A stretch of DNA of 64,000 nt from Polyangiaceae bacterium (GCA_020849655.1 JADLFU010000069.1:1-64000); one strand, 5' to 3'; numbered from the stretch's first letter, positions 16,395 to 25,454 are shown. The notes: generated by a model not told the origin, from the letters alone. Program-made: numbers and translations.

Positions 16395-18685
16395 AATTCC
16401 TTCCGGTACGTGCGGCCCGAGGTGCCCGTGGGCGCGGCGGTCGGAGGGGGCTCCGGGGTGGCCGGCGGGGTGTCGGGCTTCGCGTCCGGCTTCGACGGCG
16501 GCGCCTTCCCGCCCACGCCCGGCTTCGGCGCGGGGCCTCCCGCGACGGGCTTGGCGGTCGACGTGGGCTCGGGGGGCGTCTCGACCTTCGGCGCGGTCGA
16601 GGACGCGGCCGGCGGGGTCTCGGTCTTCGCGGGCGCGGCGGAGACCACCGGGGCCTTCTCCGGCTGAGCGGCGGCGGCGGGAGGAGGCGCGCTCCTCTGC
16701 GTGACGAAGAACACCGCGACCGCGGCGGCGGCGAGCCCCGCGCCGCCGAGAAGGAGCGGCAGCTTGCTGCCCGACCGCGGCGCGGGCGGCACAGTGCCGA
16801 TGCTCGCGCCGGTCGTCGTCTGCGGCGGCCGGTCCTGCATCATCGTGCCGGCGGTCGCCATCCTCGCCTCCGCCGCCGCGCCGCCAGGGCGCTTCGACGG
16901 ATCCTCCGTGAGCACCTTCACGCGCTCGATCGGCGGGGTCTTGCGGCGCTGGTGGTCGGGCAGCGACGCGCGCGACGGAGAGCTCTCCATCACGCTGTCG
17001 TTCGGGTGCTCGTCGAGCCAGTCCGCGAGCGCCTTCTGCAGCTCGCGCGCCGTCTGGTAGCGGTCGTCCGGCTCGCGCGCGAGCGCCTTGTCGACGATCG
17101 AGATGAAGTCGGCCGGGAGATCCGGCGCGACCTGCCCGAGCGGCGTCGGCGGCTCGAGCACGATCTTGAACAGCAGATCGTTCACGTTCTCCGCGCTGTG
17201 CGGCAGGTACCCCGACACGCACTCGTAGAGGATGACGCCGAGCGAGTAGAGATCCGCGCGGTGGTCGACCGATTTTCCGCGGGCCTGCTCCGGCGCCATG
17301 TAGTTCGGCGTGCCCATCACCGAGCCCGTCTGGGTCATCCCGCTCTCGCTCGACGAGTCGGTGAACTTCGAGATGCCGAAGTCGAGGATCTTGACGACCT
17401 CGTAGTCGCCCTCCTTCGTGATGTAGACGTTCTCGGGCTTCATGTCGCGGTGCACGATCCCGGCCTCGTGCGCCTTGCGCAGGCCGTCGAGGACCTGCAG
17501 CGACACCAGCGCGGCGCGCGCCGGGCTCATCAGCCCGCGGCTCTGCATCCGGTCGGCGAGCGCCTCGCCGTCGAGGAACTCCATCACGATGAACCGCGAG
17601 CCGTCCTCGAGATCGCCGAGGTCGAGCACGTCGACGATGTGCTTCGAGCCGATGCGCGCCGCCGCCTGCGCCTCGCGCTCGAAGCGCGTCACGAGATCGG
17701 TCTTCCGCGCGATCTCGGGGTGCAGCACCTTGATCGCGACCCGGCGCTTGATGCGCACGTTCTCGCCCTCGTAGACGACCCCCATCCCCCCCTCGCCGAG
17801 GACCTTCACGACCTTGTACTTGCCGTCGATGACTTGACCGGGCTCGAGGGACATCGTTCGCTCCTCTCCTAACTTGGGGCAGACGCCCGGGGTGGCGGTC
17901 GACGGGTCGAAGACCGTGACGAGCCCCGCGTCGGTGACCGTGGGGTTCGGGATGCAATACGGCGTCTTGTCGTCCACGATGACGTCGACCACGTAGGCGT
18001 TCCCCACCTCGATCATCCCCTTGACCTTCATGTTGTCGCCGTCCTTCGCCTGGGGGAACCGGTACAGCACCGCCGTGTGCTTCGAGCCGGTGTCGACGAC
18101 GCGCAGCTCGACGATCTTCGCGGCGCCGATGTTCTTCAGCGTGATGTCGGTCGGGGCGAACAGCTCCTTCGCGGGGTTCTGGTTGCCGTTGGGGTACTGG
18201 TAGAGATCGGTGAAGTCGAAGTTGTGGGTGAACTCGACGACGACCTGGCCCTCCTTGTTGGCCTTGGTCAGCGGGTCGATGCGCCACGCGTGGTCGTTCA
18301 TCGTGACGGAGTCGACGCCGTCGAAGTCGCCGGAGTTGTTCACGTCCGCGTAGAAATCGAGGCGAAAATCCTTGTCGTTGTGCGGCACCGCGCCCGGCGC
18401 GCGCAGCTCGAGCGTGGGGACGCCGAGCGGCTTGATGAACCCGCGGAAGTAGATGATGTTGTCCGAGCCGACGACCCGGTACTCCAGCATCTGGTTCTGG
18501 TGCGCGGTCATGCCCGTGAGGCGCAGCACGAGCTCGTCGTTCTGGCCGACCTGCTGGGGGCCGGTGCTCGAGTCTACCTGGGCCTCCTTGAAGCGGTCGA
18601 CGTCGACGGCGAGGGTGCACCCCGCGCTGAGGGCGAGCGCGGCGAGGAGCGCGGCGAAGGAGAAGGTCTGGTTCATCTGGGTCAT
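16391..18685 (-). CDS. One open frame: lipoprotein domain followed by Ser/Thr protein kinase
   Basis: 764 codons from ATG 18685 with no stop between two unlike parts. Residues 1-271 are a lipoprotein (lipobox LSAGC, Cys23) with a calcium-loop-like segment (Asp114 to Asp125) paralogous to the next gene. Codon 272 is TTA. From Met278 a complete Hanks kinase follows: GEGGMGVVY, Lys319, HRDMKPEN (Asp414), DFG (435) and APE (464). Then come a Pro-rich linker, a transmembrane helix (LLLGGAGLAAAAVAVFFV) and a Pro/Lys-rich tail. A lipid-anchored exported N-terminus cannot share a topology with a cytoplasmic kinase. Two proteins are therefore likely, the kinase starting at ATG 17854 behind its own ribosome site. 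It overlaps its neighbours by 4 bases on each side. Confidence 0.75.
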   Translation of the reverse strand: MTQMNQTFSFAALLAALALSAGCTLAVDVDRFKEAQVDSSTGPQQVGQNDELVLRLTGMTAHQNQMLEYRVVGSDNIIYFRGFIKPLGVPTLELRAPGAVPHNDKDFRLDFYADVNNSGDFDGVDSVTMNDHAWRIDPLTKANKEGQVVVEFTHNFDFTDLYQYPNGNQNPAKELFAPTDITLKNIGAAKIVELRVVDTGSKHTAVLYRFPQAKDGDNMKVKGMIEVGNAYVVDVIVDDKTPYCIPNPTVTDAGLVTVFDPSTATPGVCPKLGEERTMSLEPGQVIDGKYKVVKVLGEGGMGVVYEGENVRIKRRVAIKVLHPEIARKTDLVTRFEREAQAAARIGSKHIVDVLDLGDLEDGSRFIVMEFLDGEALADRMQSRGLMSPARAALVSLQVLDGLRKAHEAGIVHRDMKPENVYITKEGDYEVVKILDFGISKFTDSSSESGMTQTGSVMGTPNYMAPEQARGKSVDHRADLYSLGVILYECVSGYLPHSAENVNDLLFKIVLEPPTPLGQVAPDLPADFISIVDKALAREPDDRYQTARELQKALADWLDEHPNDSVMESSPSRASLPDHQRRKTPPIERVKVLTEDPSKRPGGAAAEARMATAGTMMQDRPPQTTTGASIGTVPPAPRSGSKLPLLLGGAGLAAAAVAVFFVTQRSAPPPAAAAQPEKAPVVSAAPAKTETPPAASSTAPKVETPPEPTSTAKPVAGGPAPKPGVGGKAPPSKPDAKPDTPPATPEPPPTAAPTGTSGRTYRKEL
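17852..17872 (-). promoter_or_regulatory. Internal ribosome site and kinase start after a TTA codon
   Basis: On the minus strand the order is TTA (17872-17870), the purine run GGAGAGGAG (17869-17861), six bases, then ATG (17854-17852). This is a strong Shine-Dalgarno at ideal spacing inside an open frame. It marks the likely real start of the 487-residue kinase. TTA stands exactly where a stop codon of the lipoprotein would be expected. Confidence 0.7.
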
Positions 18686-19698
18686 GCTCCTAAGAAGGCC
18701 ACGCGCACGGAGCCGAGGCAGCCGCTGCCGGTGCACATCGCGCCGCCGACCGCCCTCGGGGCCGCGCGGCCCGACTCCGACTTGCTCGCGGAGAGCAGCC
18801 ACACGCCGCCGCCGACCACCATCGCGCCGCCGCTGATCAGGAGGACGTCGGTGAGCGTGCGGAAGGTCTTCGCGGAGCTCTTCTTGTCCTCGAAATCGGA
18901 GCCCGCGGGGCACTGGTTGTCCGGGCAGAGCTTCTCGAGGTCCTTGACCTTGCCGAGCGTCATGAACCCGGTCGCCGCGCCGCCGAGCACCATCGCGCCG
19001 CCGATGCCCATCAGCACGTACGGGCCCGCGCCGACCTTGCGCCGGGGCGACGGGGGAGGGGGCGCGCCGGTCGCGGCGGCCGACGCCACGACCGGGGGCT
19101 TCAGCGTGAACGCGCGCTCGTGCTTCGAGCCGGCGGCCGCGTCGACCTCCCACACCTCGTCCTTCATGCCGGCCGCGCGCACCGTCAGCAGGTGCCGGCC
19201 GGGGCGGACGCCGATCGTCGCCGTGCCGCCCGCGACCGCGTAGATGTTCGAGACGTCGGCGCCCTTCACGGGCTTGCGCGTGTCGATCACGGTCGCCGTC
19301 TGGGGGGTGACCTGGATCGTGATCCTGACCAGCGACGTCTGCATCGCCTGCAGATCCCGCGTGATCTGCTCCCGCTCCGGCCCGGGGATGTCGGCGACCT
19401 CCTTCAGGTACCGGGAGTACGCGTCGACCGCCTCGCCCTCGCGCTCGAGCTTCAGCGCGCACAGGCCGAGGTTTCCGAGGATCTTCGGCGACGGGGAGGC
19501 CGCGTACGCCGCCTTGAACGCCGCGTAGGCCTCCTCGTACCGCGCGCCATCTGGGTCCTCGAGGAACGCGATGCCCGACTTGAAGTGCTGCTTGGCCTCG
19601 GGTGAGATCGGGACGTCCGCGGCCAGGGCGGACGACACGGACGCGACGGCGATCAAGAGCGCCGCGGCTGCATGGCGGAGACGAGTCACGCGGGGCAT
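18682..19698 (-). CDS. Exported TPR/PEGA-like membrane protein
   Basis: 338 residues from ATG 19698; the frame extends upstream but without protein character. A signal peptide (to about 26, SSALAAD) precedes a TPR-like region: FKSGIAFLEDPDGARYEEAY, AFKAAYAASPSPKILGNLGL and EREGEAVDAYSRYLKEV. A PEGA-like beta domain follows (VVIDTRKPVKGADV, VRPGRHLLTVRAAGM), then a first helix VLMGIGGAMVLGGAATGFM and a second, LLISGGAMVVGGGVWLL. Such proteins commonly accompany myxobacterial kinases; function is not established. The end, TTC TTA GGA GCA TGA, contains an in-frame TTA four codons from the stop, and TGA overlaps the ATG of the lipoprotein/kinase gene. Confidence 0.75.
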   Translation of the reverse strand: MPRVTRLRHAAAALLIAVASVSSALAADVPISPEAKQHFKSGIAFLEDPDGARYEEAYAAFKAAYAASPSPKILGNLGLCALKLEREGEAVDAYSRYLKEVADIPGPEREQITRDLQAMQTSLVRITIQVTPQTATVIDTRKPVKGADVSNIYAVAGGTATIGVRPGRHLLTVRAAGMKDEVWEVDAAAGSKHERAFTLKPPVVASAAATGAPPPPSPRRKVGAGPYVLMGIGGAMVLGGAATGFMTLGKVKDLEKLCPDNQCPAGSDFEDKKSSAKTFRTLTDVLLISGGAMVVGGGVWLLSASKSESGRAAPRAVGGAMCTGSGCLGSVRVAFLGA

Positions 19699-19838
19699 CT
19701 TATCGGACGGCGCCGCGGACACGCCATTCTTTCTTTCCGAACGCCCGGCCACGCGCGAGAGCTGCGCCTGGGTGTTGCCCTCGGCGGAGTTCTGCGGCAT
19801 CATTTTCGTCCGGCCGTCACGGCCCGCGAAAGAACCGC
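19699..19838. promoter_or_regulatory. Divergent promoter region
   Basis: 140 bases between the divergent starts at 19698 and 19839. It includes locally AT-richer stretches (CTTATC, CATTCTTTCTTTCC, CATCATTTTCG) that stand out in this GC-rich DNA and probably hold the promoters. No clear sigma-70 pair or operator could be fixed by eye. Confidence 0.35.
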
Positions 19839-22598
19839 ATGCTGATCTCCAGAACATCTTTGGTTTGGCTGGGTGGGTTGACCATGGCGGTGGTGGCTGG
19901 CTGCGGGGGCAGCGACGACTCCCCACCCCCGCTCTCGAGCGGCGCGGGCGGCTCGGGCGGGGCTGGCGGTCAATCCGCTGGCGTGGTCGCCTCCGGCCCG
20001 AGCCGGGGATCGGCCATCGCGCTCACGGAGGACGACTCGATCGCGGTGGCCGTCAACCGCGACGTCGGCAGCGTGTCCGTGTTCTCGGTCAACTATTCGT
20101 CCGGGGCGCCGCAGATGACCCGCACGGCCGAGGTCCCGGTCGGCGCCGAGCCCTGGGAGCTGGCGCTGCACCCGGACGGCGACACCGCGTTCGTCGTGCT
20201 CCGCCGCGATCAGAAGCTCGTCAAGATCACCGGTCTGAAGTCGACCCCGACGGTGGCCGGCAGCGTGGCGACCGGGTCGGAGCCGACGGGCGTCGCGCTC
20301 ACGCCCTCGGGCGCGACGGCGTGGGTCGCGAACTGGGTCGACGGCACCGTGCTCGGCGTCGACACCGCCACGATGGCGGTCACCTCGACGATCGATCTCA
20401 ACAAGGCCCTCGCGGCCTCGGGGTACCTCGGCGCCGTCGAGCCGCGGCCCGCGCTCGCGCACCCGCGCGCGCTGACGATCACGAACAAGAACGGCAAGGA
20501 CGACGACCAGACGCTGCTCGTGACCGAGTTCTTCTCCCAGCAGAAGGAGCCGCTCGCGGCCGACGGCTCGAACGCCGACACGAACCGCGTCGGCGTCGTC
20601 TACCGCGTGGCGCTCTCGGATCTCTCGGTCGCGGTCGTCGAGCTGCCCGCCGTCGCCGACATGGGCTTCAAGGATCACAACGGCGGCACCGCCGGCTGCT
20701 ACCCGAACCAGGTGACCGCGATCACGACCCGCGACGCGTTCGCGTACGCGGTCTCGACGTGCGCGTCGCCGCGCGGGCCCGTCGGGACGTACACGGGGCC
20801 CGCGTTCGCGTCGTGCAGCGACGACTCGAAGTGCCCCGGCGCCGTCCCCGGCTCGTGCGTCGCCGGCAAGTGCACGACGAACTGCACGACCCCGACGGAG
20901 TGCGGCGCGAACGGCGGCGTCTGCTCGGCGAACAAGTGCACCATCAACTTCGCCGACGTGAAGACCACGACCGCGCCGGTCGTCTCCGTCATCGATCTCC
21001 TGAAGAAGTGCGCGGGCCCCGCGCCGTGCACGGGCGCCGTGCTCGCGACCGTGAACCTCAACTTCGAGATGGACAAGCAGTTCGAGACCGGCGGCACGCT
21101 GGAGGACGCGCGCGCGTTCCCGCTCATGCCGACCGACATCGGGTTCACCTACGGAGGGACGGAGCTCGTCGCGTTCCTCCCCGCGAACGGCTCCGACTCG
21201 GTCTTCCGCGTGAAGTTCGACGAGACGTACCAGGCCGACGCGATCAAGGCGGTCGGCTGGGGGAACAAGAACCCCTTCGTCTCGCTCGGCGGCGGCGCGT
21301 CGCCCGGGCAGTTGCCGATCGGCGTCGCGGTCGCGCACAAGCCGCGCCCCGACGACATGGGCGCGACCTATGGGTTCGTCGCGAACGACGCGACCCGCAA
21401 CGTGACCGCGCTCGATCTCGACACGGGCAAGGTGGTGTCGGCCGCGTCGTCGGCCGATCTGCCCGCGGATCCGCTCGCGAAGATGGTGCTCGAGGGCCGC
21501 AGGTTGTTCCAGACGGGGCTCGGGCGGTGGTCGATGGATCAGCAGGGCTGGTCGGCGTGTCAGTCGTGCCACACCGACGGGCTCTCCGACGGCGTGACCT
21601 GGTACTTCGGGCGCGGGCCGCGCCAGTCGCTGTCGCTCGAGGGCACGTTCTCCGCCAACGGCGCGCAGCAGCGCGTGCTGAACTGGACGGCGCCCTTCGA
21701 CGAGGTGACCGACCTCGAGAGCGTGGTGCGCTCGACGATGGGCGGCGTCGGCCTGATCGTGAAGGAGGCGAGCTTCTCGACCGCGAGCCGCCTGCCGTAC
21801 GAGTCGCTCGGCCAGAGCGGCCTCAGCGGCTCGGCAGCGGCCGCCGCGGACTCGTCGAACCCCGGGAACCTCCCGGCCGCGTGCGTGATCGACGACTGGG
21901 CGAAGGTGGTCGAGTACGCGAAGACGGTGCGCTCTCCGCGCGCGCCGACGAACCTCGACCCGGCGAAGGTGACCGAGGGGCGCGGGCTGTTCCAGGCGGG
22001 CAAGTGCCAGGGCTGCCACTCGGGCGACCAGTGGACGACCTCGCACCTGTTCTACACCCCCGATCCCACGAACAAAGTCAACAACTCGCTGAAGACGACG
22101 TCGTGGGGCGCGACGGTCGCGAAGTCCGGCCTGCCGATGGCCGTCTGGCCCGCGGTCGACGCGCCCGCCCAGATGATGCGCTACTCGGGCTCGAACCCGG
22201 GGCCGAACGACCAGCTCACGTGCATCCTGCGCAACGTCGGCACCTACGGCGTCGGCGAGGCCGGGCCCGTGCCAGAGCTGAAGCAGGACATGACGGGCGC
22301 GGGCCAGGGCAACGACGCCGACGGCCGCGGGTTCAACCCGCCCTCGCTGCTCGGCGCCGCGACGGGCGCGCCGTTCTTCCACGCGGGCAACGCGCGCACG
22401 CTCGAGGGCGCGCTCAGCGCGTCGTTCGCGCAGCACCACGGATCGCTCGCGTCCGGGTTCTTGCCGGAGAGCGACGGCGCGCGCGCCGCCAACGTCGCCG
22501 CGCTCGTCCAGTTCCTGCTCTCGATCGACGAGAGCGCACAGCCCATCGCCATCCCCGCGCTCGGCCCCGAGGGCGGCGTGTTCTGCTCCACCCCGTGA
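19839..22598 (+). CDS. Lipoprotein: beta-propeller plus di-heme cytochrome c
   Basis: 919 residues from ATG 19839; the longer open frame upstream lacks a signal. MLISRTSLVWLGGLTMAVVAGC is a lipoprotein signal. Residues about 50-560 look like a YVTN/YncE-type propeller (AVAVNRDVGSVSVF, ELALHPDGDTAFVV, VALTPSGATAWVAN) with a Cys-rich insert (CPGAVPGSC, CTTPTEC). The C-terminal third has two heme c sites, CQSCH (574-578) and CQGCH (723-727), in segments like MauG/cytochrome peroxidase-type proteins (GRRLFQTG, GRGLFQAGKCQGCH, FFHAGNARTLEGAL). It is likely a periplasmic or surface electron carrier. It is followed after 7 bases by the copper protein gene, so electron donation to it is a reasonable inference. 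Confidence 0.8.
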   Translation: MLISRTSLVWLGGLTMAVVAGCGGSDDSPPPLSSGAGGSGGAGGQSAGVVASGPSRGSAIALTEDDSIAVAVNRDVGSVSVFSVNYSSGAPQMTRTAEVPVGAEPWELALHPDGDTAFVVLRRDQKLVKITGLKSTPTVAGSVATGSEPTGVALTPSGATAWVANWVDGTVLGVDTATMAVTSTIDLNKALAASGYLGAVEPRPALAHPRALTITNKNGKDDDQTLLVTEFFSQQKEPLAADGSNADTNRVGVVYRVALSDLSVAVVELPAVADMGFKDHNGGTAGCYPNQVTAITTRDAFAYAVSTCASPRGPVGTYTGPAFASCSDDSKCPGAVPGSCVAGKCTTNCTTPTECGANGGVCSANKCTINFADVKTTTAPVVSVIDLLKKCAGPAPCTGAVLATVNLNFEMDKQFETGGTLEDARAFPLMPTDIGFTYGGTELVAFLPANGSDSVFRVKFDETYQADAIKAVGWGNKNPFVSLGGGASPGQLPIGVAVAHKPRPDDMGATYGFVANDATRNVTALDLDTGKVVSAASSADLPADPLAKMVLEGRRLFQTGLGRWSMDQQGWSACQSCHTDGLSDGVTWYFGRGPRQSLSLEGTFSANGAQQRVLNWTAPFDEVTDLESVVRSTMGGVGLIVKEASFSTASRLPYESLGQSGLSGSAAAAADSSNPGNLPAACVIDDWAKVVEYAKTVRSPRAPTNLDPAKVTEGRGLFQAGKCQGCHSGDQWTTSHLFYTPDPTNKVNNSLKTTSWGATVAKSGLPMAVWPAVDAPAQMMRYSGSNPGPNDQLTCILRNVGTYGVGEAGPVPELKQDMTGAGQGNDADGRGFNPPSLLGAATGAPFFHAGNARTLEGALSASFAQHHGSLASGFLPESDGARAANVAALVQFLLSIDESAQPIAIPALGPEGGVFCSTP

Positions 22599-22605
22599 GG
22601 ACTCC

Positions 22606-24474
22606 ATGAAGCGTCTCTCTCCCCTCTTCGCGCTGTTGTCCCTGATGGTGCCCGCTTTGGGGTGCTCGGGCGGTGAGTCCGACACCCCGGGCACGAAGGC
22701 GCCGGCCGACGCGCCGGTCGCCGACTCGCTCGGCAGACTGGGGTTCTCGATGAACTTCACCCAGCAGCCTCACACCGACGAGCTGAACTGCCACTACATC
22801 AAGACGCCGAACGACGCGCCGGCCGAGGTGCGCCGCGTGCGGGTCACCTTCCCGCCGGGCAGCCACCACGTGCACATCTACCGGAGCACGCAGGCCGAGG
22901 ACAGGGACTACGTCGCGCCGTGCACCGGCGGCATCGACTGGGACCGGTGGCGCATGGTGGTCGGCGTCCAGACGGAGAACATCGACTGGACGCTGCCCGA
23001 GGGCGTGACCTTGCTGCTCGAGCCGCACCAGCAGCTGATGGTGCAGGTGCACTGGGTCAACATCGGCAACGAGCCGGTGAGCCCCACGGTCCGGGTCGAT
23101 TTCGAGGAGGTCCCGCCTGGCAACAGCAAGCACCTCGGCGTCGGCTTCGGGGTGTCGGAGGACGTGCGGATCGATCCGCACCTCCGCAAGTTCGTCGGCG
23201 GCTGGGTGCCGCTGCCGGAGGGCTCGCGGGTCATCGCGATCATGGGGCACTTCCACGAGCGCGGAGAGCAGTACACCGCCGACATCCGCAAGCGCGGCGC
23301 CTCGAGCGGGCGGGACATCTACGACGCGCAGGGCCAGCAGACGTTCGTGTTCCGCCACTACGAGACCCCCGAGCCCATCGGCAAGGACGAGGGCGTCGCG
23401 TACGTGTGCAACATCAACAACTTCACACAGAAGGAGATCACCTTCGGCGCGAACGTCGCGGACCAGGAGCACTGCAACATCGCCGTGTACTTCGAGCCGC
23501 CGGGGATGGACGCCGAGTCCGTCGTCTACAACCAGGGCTTCGTGAAGCCCGCCCAGACGCAGATGGTCGACGGCAAGCTCGTGAAGGTCCCCGGCACGAG
23601 CGGCCTCTCGACCTCCGTGAAGACCGCGGTCGCCGGCGAGACCCTCACCGGCAAGGTGGAGCTCGCGACCCCCGCTGGTCCGCTGCCCGTCGAGGTCTAC
23701 CTGCCGCCGCAGCCGAGCCGGCTCGATATCCCGCGCATCGTGACGGTGCCCGCGTGGGAGCAGTCGGTGACGTTCCCGATCCGAGGCCTGCGACCGGGCG
23801 CGGACGTCGAGCTGCAGGCGACGACGACGGGCCGCATCCGCGAGTCGGCGCACTTCTCGGTCTCGGGGCTCTCGCTGTCGGAGGTCGTGTACGATCCCGC
23901 AGATCCCAACCGCCGCTGGGTCGAGATCAGCAACACCTCGAGCCTGCCGATCAACCTCTGCGAGTACAGCCTGGGCGCCGGGACCGCGACGTACGCGGAC
24001 TTCGCGCGGCCGCTCGGCGAGTGCCAGGGCTCCACGCCTGTGTACCTCGCGCCCTCGGGGTGCCTCGTCCTCGGGCTGCCCGGCGCGCAGGCGAACCCGG
24101 CGACCGGGATGATGGTGATGTCCGAGCCGTTCGGCGCCGGCTTCGCGCCGCCCGCCGGCGGGGCGCTGGGCGTGGCGCTCGTCGACAACGTGCTCGGGGA
24201 GTGGATCTGGGACACGATGAACCCGCCGCGAGACGACGTGTCGGGGCTGCCGATGTACCCGCGGCCGTCGCTCCTCGACGCGGTCGCGTTCGGCGCCGCG
24301 CCGAACCCGAACCTCTACGGGCCTGACGAGGTGATGTTGCCCGTCGGCCAGCAGGTCGGGGTGGCGCCGCTGGCGCCCTCCGCCACCGAGGCGCACGAGC
24401 GCCGCGACTCGCTCGCGTGGTCGGGCGACGGCGCGGTGACCCCCGGCATCTGCCGCGTGAAGACCCTCCCTTGA
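22606..24474 (+). CDS. Copper type II monooxygenase-like lipoprotein with lamin-tail domain
   Basis: 622 residues; lipobox PALGC (Cys20). Residues about 45-310 match the two-copper fold of peptidylglycine/dopamine monooxygenases. GSHHVHIYR holds the His pair (His87, His88), VQVHW a third His (His149), and GHFHERG the HxHxxG pair (His215, His217). At the site of the sixth ligand, EHCNIAVYF (His289) lines up with the EMCNLYIMYY of PHM, so the CuM Met is His here. Residues about 421-545 are a lamin-tail domain (LSLSEVVYDPADPNRRWVEI, NTSSLPINL). It probably hydroxylates or binds a substrate outside the cell. It is flanked by two c-type cytochrome lipoproteins in one operon. Activity is unproven. 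Confidence 0.7.
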   Translation: MKRLSPLFALLSLMVPALGCSGGESDTPGTKAPADAPVADSLGRLGFSMNFTQQPHTDELNCHYIKTPNDAPAEVRRVRVTFPPGSHHVHIYRSTQAEDRDYVAPCTGGIDWDRWRMVVGVQTENIDWTLPEGVTLLLEPHQQLMVQVHWVNIGNEPVSPTVRVDFEEVPPGNSKHLGVGFGVSEDVRIDPHLRKFVGGWVPLPEGSRVIAIMGHFHERGEQYTADIRKRGASSGRDIYDAQGQQTFVFRHYETPEPIGKDEGVAYVCNINNFTQKEITFGANVADQEHCNIAVYFEPPGMDAESVVYNQGFVKPAQTQMVDGKLVKVPGTSGLSTSVKTAVAGETLTGKVELATPAGPLPVEVYLPPQPSRLDIPRIVTVPAWEQSVTFPIRGLRPGADVELQATTTGRIRESAHFSVSGLSLSEVVYDPADPNRRWVEISNTSSLPINLCEYSLGAGTATYADFARPLGECQGSTPVYLAPSGCLVLGLPGAQANPATGMMVMSEPFGAGFAPPAGGALGVALVDNVLGEWIWDTMNPPRDDVSGLPMYPRPSLLDAVAFGAAPNPNLYGPDEVMLPVGQQVGVAPLAPSATEAHERRDSLAWSGDGAVTPGICRVKTLP

Positions 24475-24482
24475 GCGCGACG

Positions 24483-25451
24483 ATGAACCAGGCGACGCGG
24501 TGGGTGGCGGTGCCGGCGCTCATGCTCCTCGGAGCGATGGCGAGCGCCGCAGGTTGCAGCTCGAAGGACTCGGACGCCAAGGTCGCGCTCGAGCCGACGT
24601 ACGAGAACATCCACAAGGAGGTGCTCCTCACCAGCTGCGCCTTCAGCTCGTGCCACGGAGGAGACTCGCCCGCGGCCGGGCTCAACTTCTCCGAGGTGAC
24701 CTCGTGCTCGCAGCTCGTGTGGCGTGACTCGTGCGTTCGCAACGACCGGTCGCGCGTGGTGCCTGGCGCGCCCGAGGACAGCTACCTGTACTCGAAGGTC
24801 ACCGCGACCGATCTCGGCACCCCGATGACGGCGGGAGAGTGCGCGCCGAAGGGCGATCTGCCCACGCACATGCCTCCGACCGACCGCCTCTCCGCCGACA
24901 AGATCGAGCTGATCCGCGCCTGGATCGACATCGGCGCGCCGTGCAACGCGGGGGTCGACACGACGCCCGTGGACGCGGGGATGGACGCGGAGGTCGACGC
25001 CGCGCCCGACGCATCCATCGTCGTCCAGCCCCCGGTGGCGATCACCTCCGAGTCGCCCACCGTCGGGGTCGGCAAGCAGGCGGTGCTGACGGTGAAGCTC
25101 GCCGGCGCCGTCGACTACGGCCCGACCACCGCGGCGCCGAAGAAGCTCGCGGAGTGCGCGGGCGTGCCCGCCGGCGCCGCGTGCTGCACGCCCGAGCTCT
25201 GTCAGGCGAACGGCCTCGCGCTCTGCTCGTCGAACGACAGCTGCGTGCCCAACGGAGGGCAGCAGGTCCAGATCAAGGTGTCGAACCCGGCCGCGCTCGC
25301 GGTGCCGCCGACGATGCTCGTGCCCTACTCGGCCACGGGGAACGACACGGGGCAGCTCGCGGTCCAGGGCATCGCCGAGGCGAAGGGCGTCGTGGTCACC
25401 GCGTGGGTCGGCGACACCTCCGTGAGCCTCACGCTCGACGTCGTGCCCTGA
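24483..25451 (+). CDS. Lipoprotein with CX4CH heme-type motif
   Basis: 322 residues from ATG 24483, 8 bases after the copper protein. Lipobox SAAGC (Cys25). The motif SCAFSSCHGG (Cys52, Cys57, His58) is CX4CH rather than CX2CH, a spacing common in myxobacterial surface c-type-like proteins. It is followed by THMPPTDRLSADKIELIRAW, with the distal Met and the helix typical of planctomycete/myxobacterial cytochrome-like domains. An Asp/Ala spacer (VDAGMDAEVDAAPDAS) leads to a beta-sandwich C-terminus with Cys pairs. It is probably an electron-transfer partner in the same operon as the propeller cytochrome and copper protein. Heme binding is inferred. Confidence 0.7.
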   Translation: MNQATRWVAVPALMLLGAMASAAGCSSKDSDAKVALEPTYENIHKEVLLTSCAFSSCHGGDSPAAGLNFSEVTSCSQLVWRDSCVRNDRSRVVPGAPEDSYLYSKVTATDLGTPMTAGECAPKGDLPTHMPPTDRLSADKIELIRAWIDIGAPCNAGVDTTPVDAGMDAEVDAAPDASIVVQPPVAITSESPTVGVGKQAVLTVKLAGAVDYGPTTAAPKKLAECAGVPAGAACCTPELCQANGLALCSSNDSCVPNGGQQVQIKVSNPAALAVPPTMLVPYSATGNDTGQLAVQGIAEAKGVVVTAWVGDTSVSLTLDVVP

Positions 25452-25454
25452 GCT

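Noticed and set aside
24417-24482. Upstream start for the CX4CH lipoprotein
   Set aside because: It would add residues before the signal peptide and overlap the copper-protein gene.
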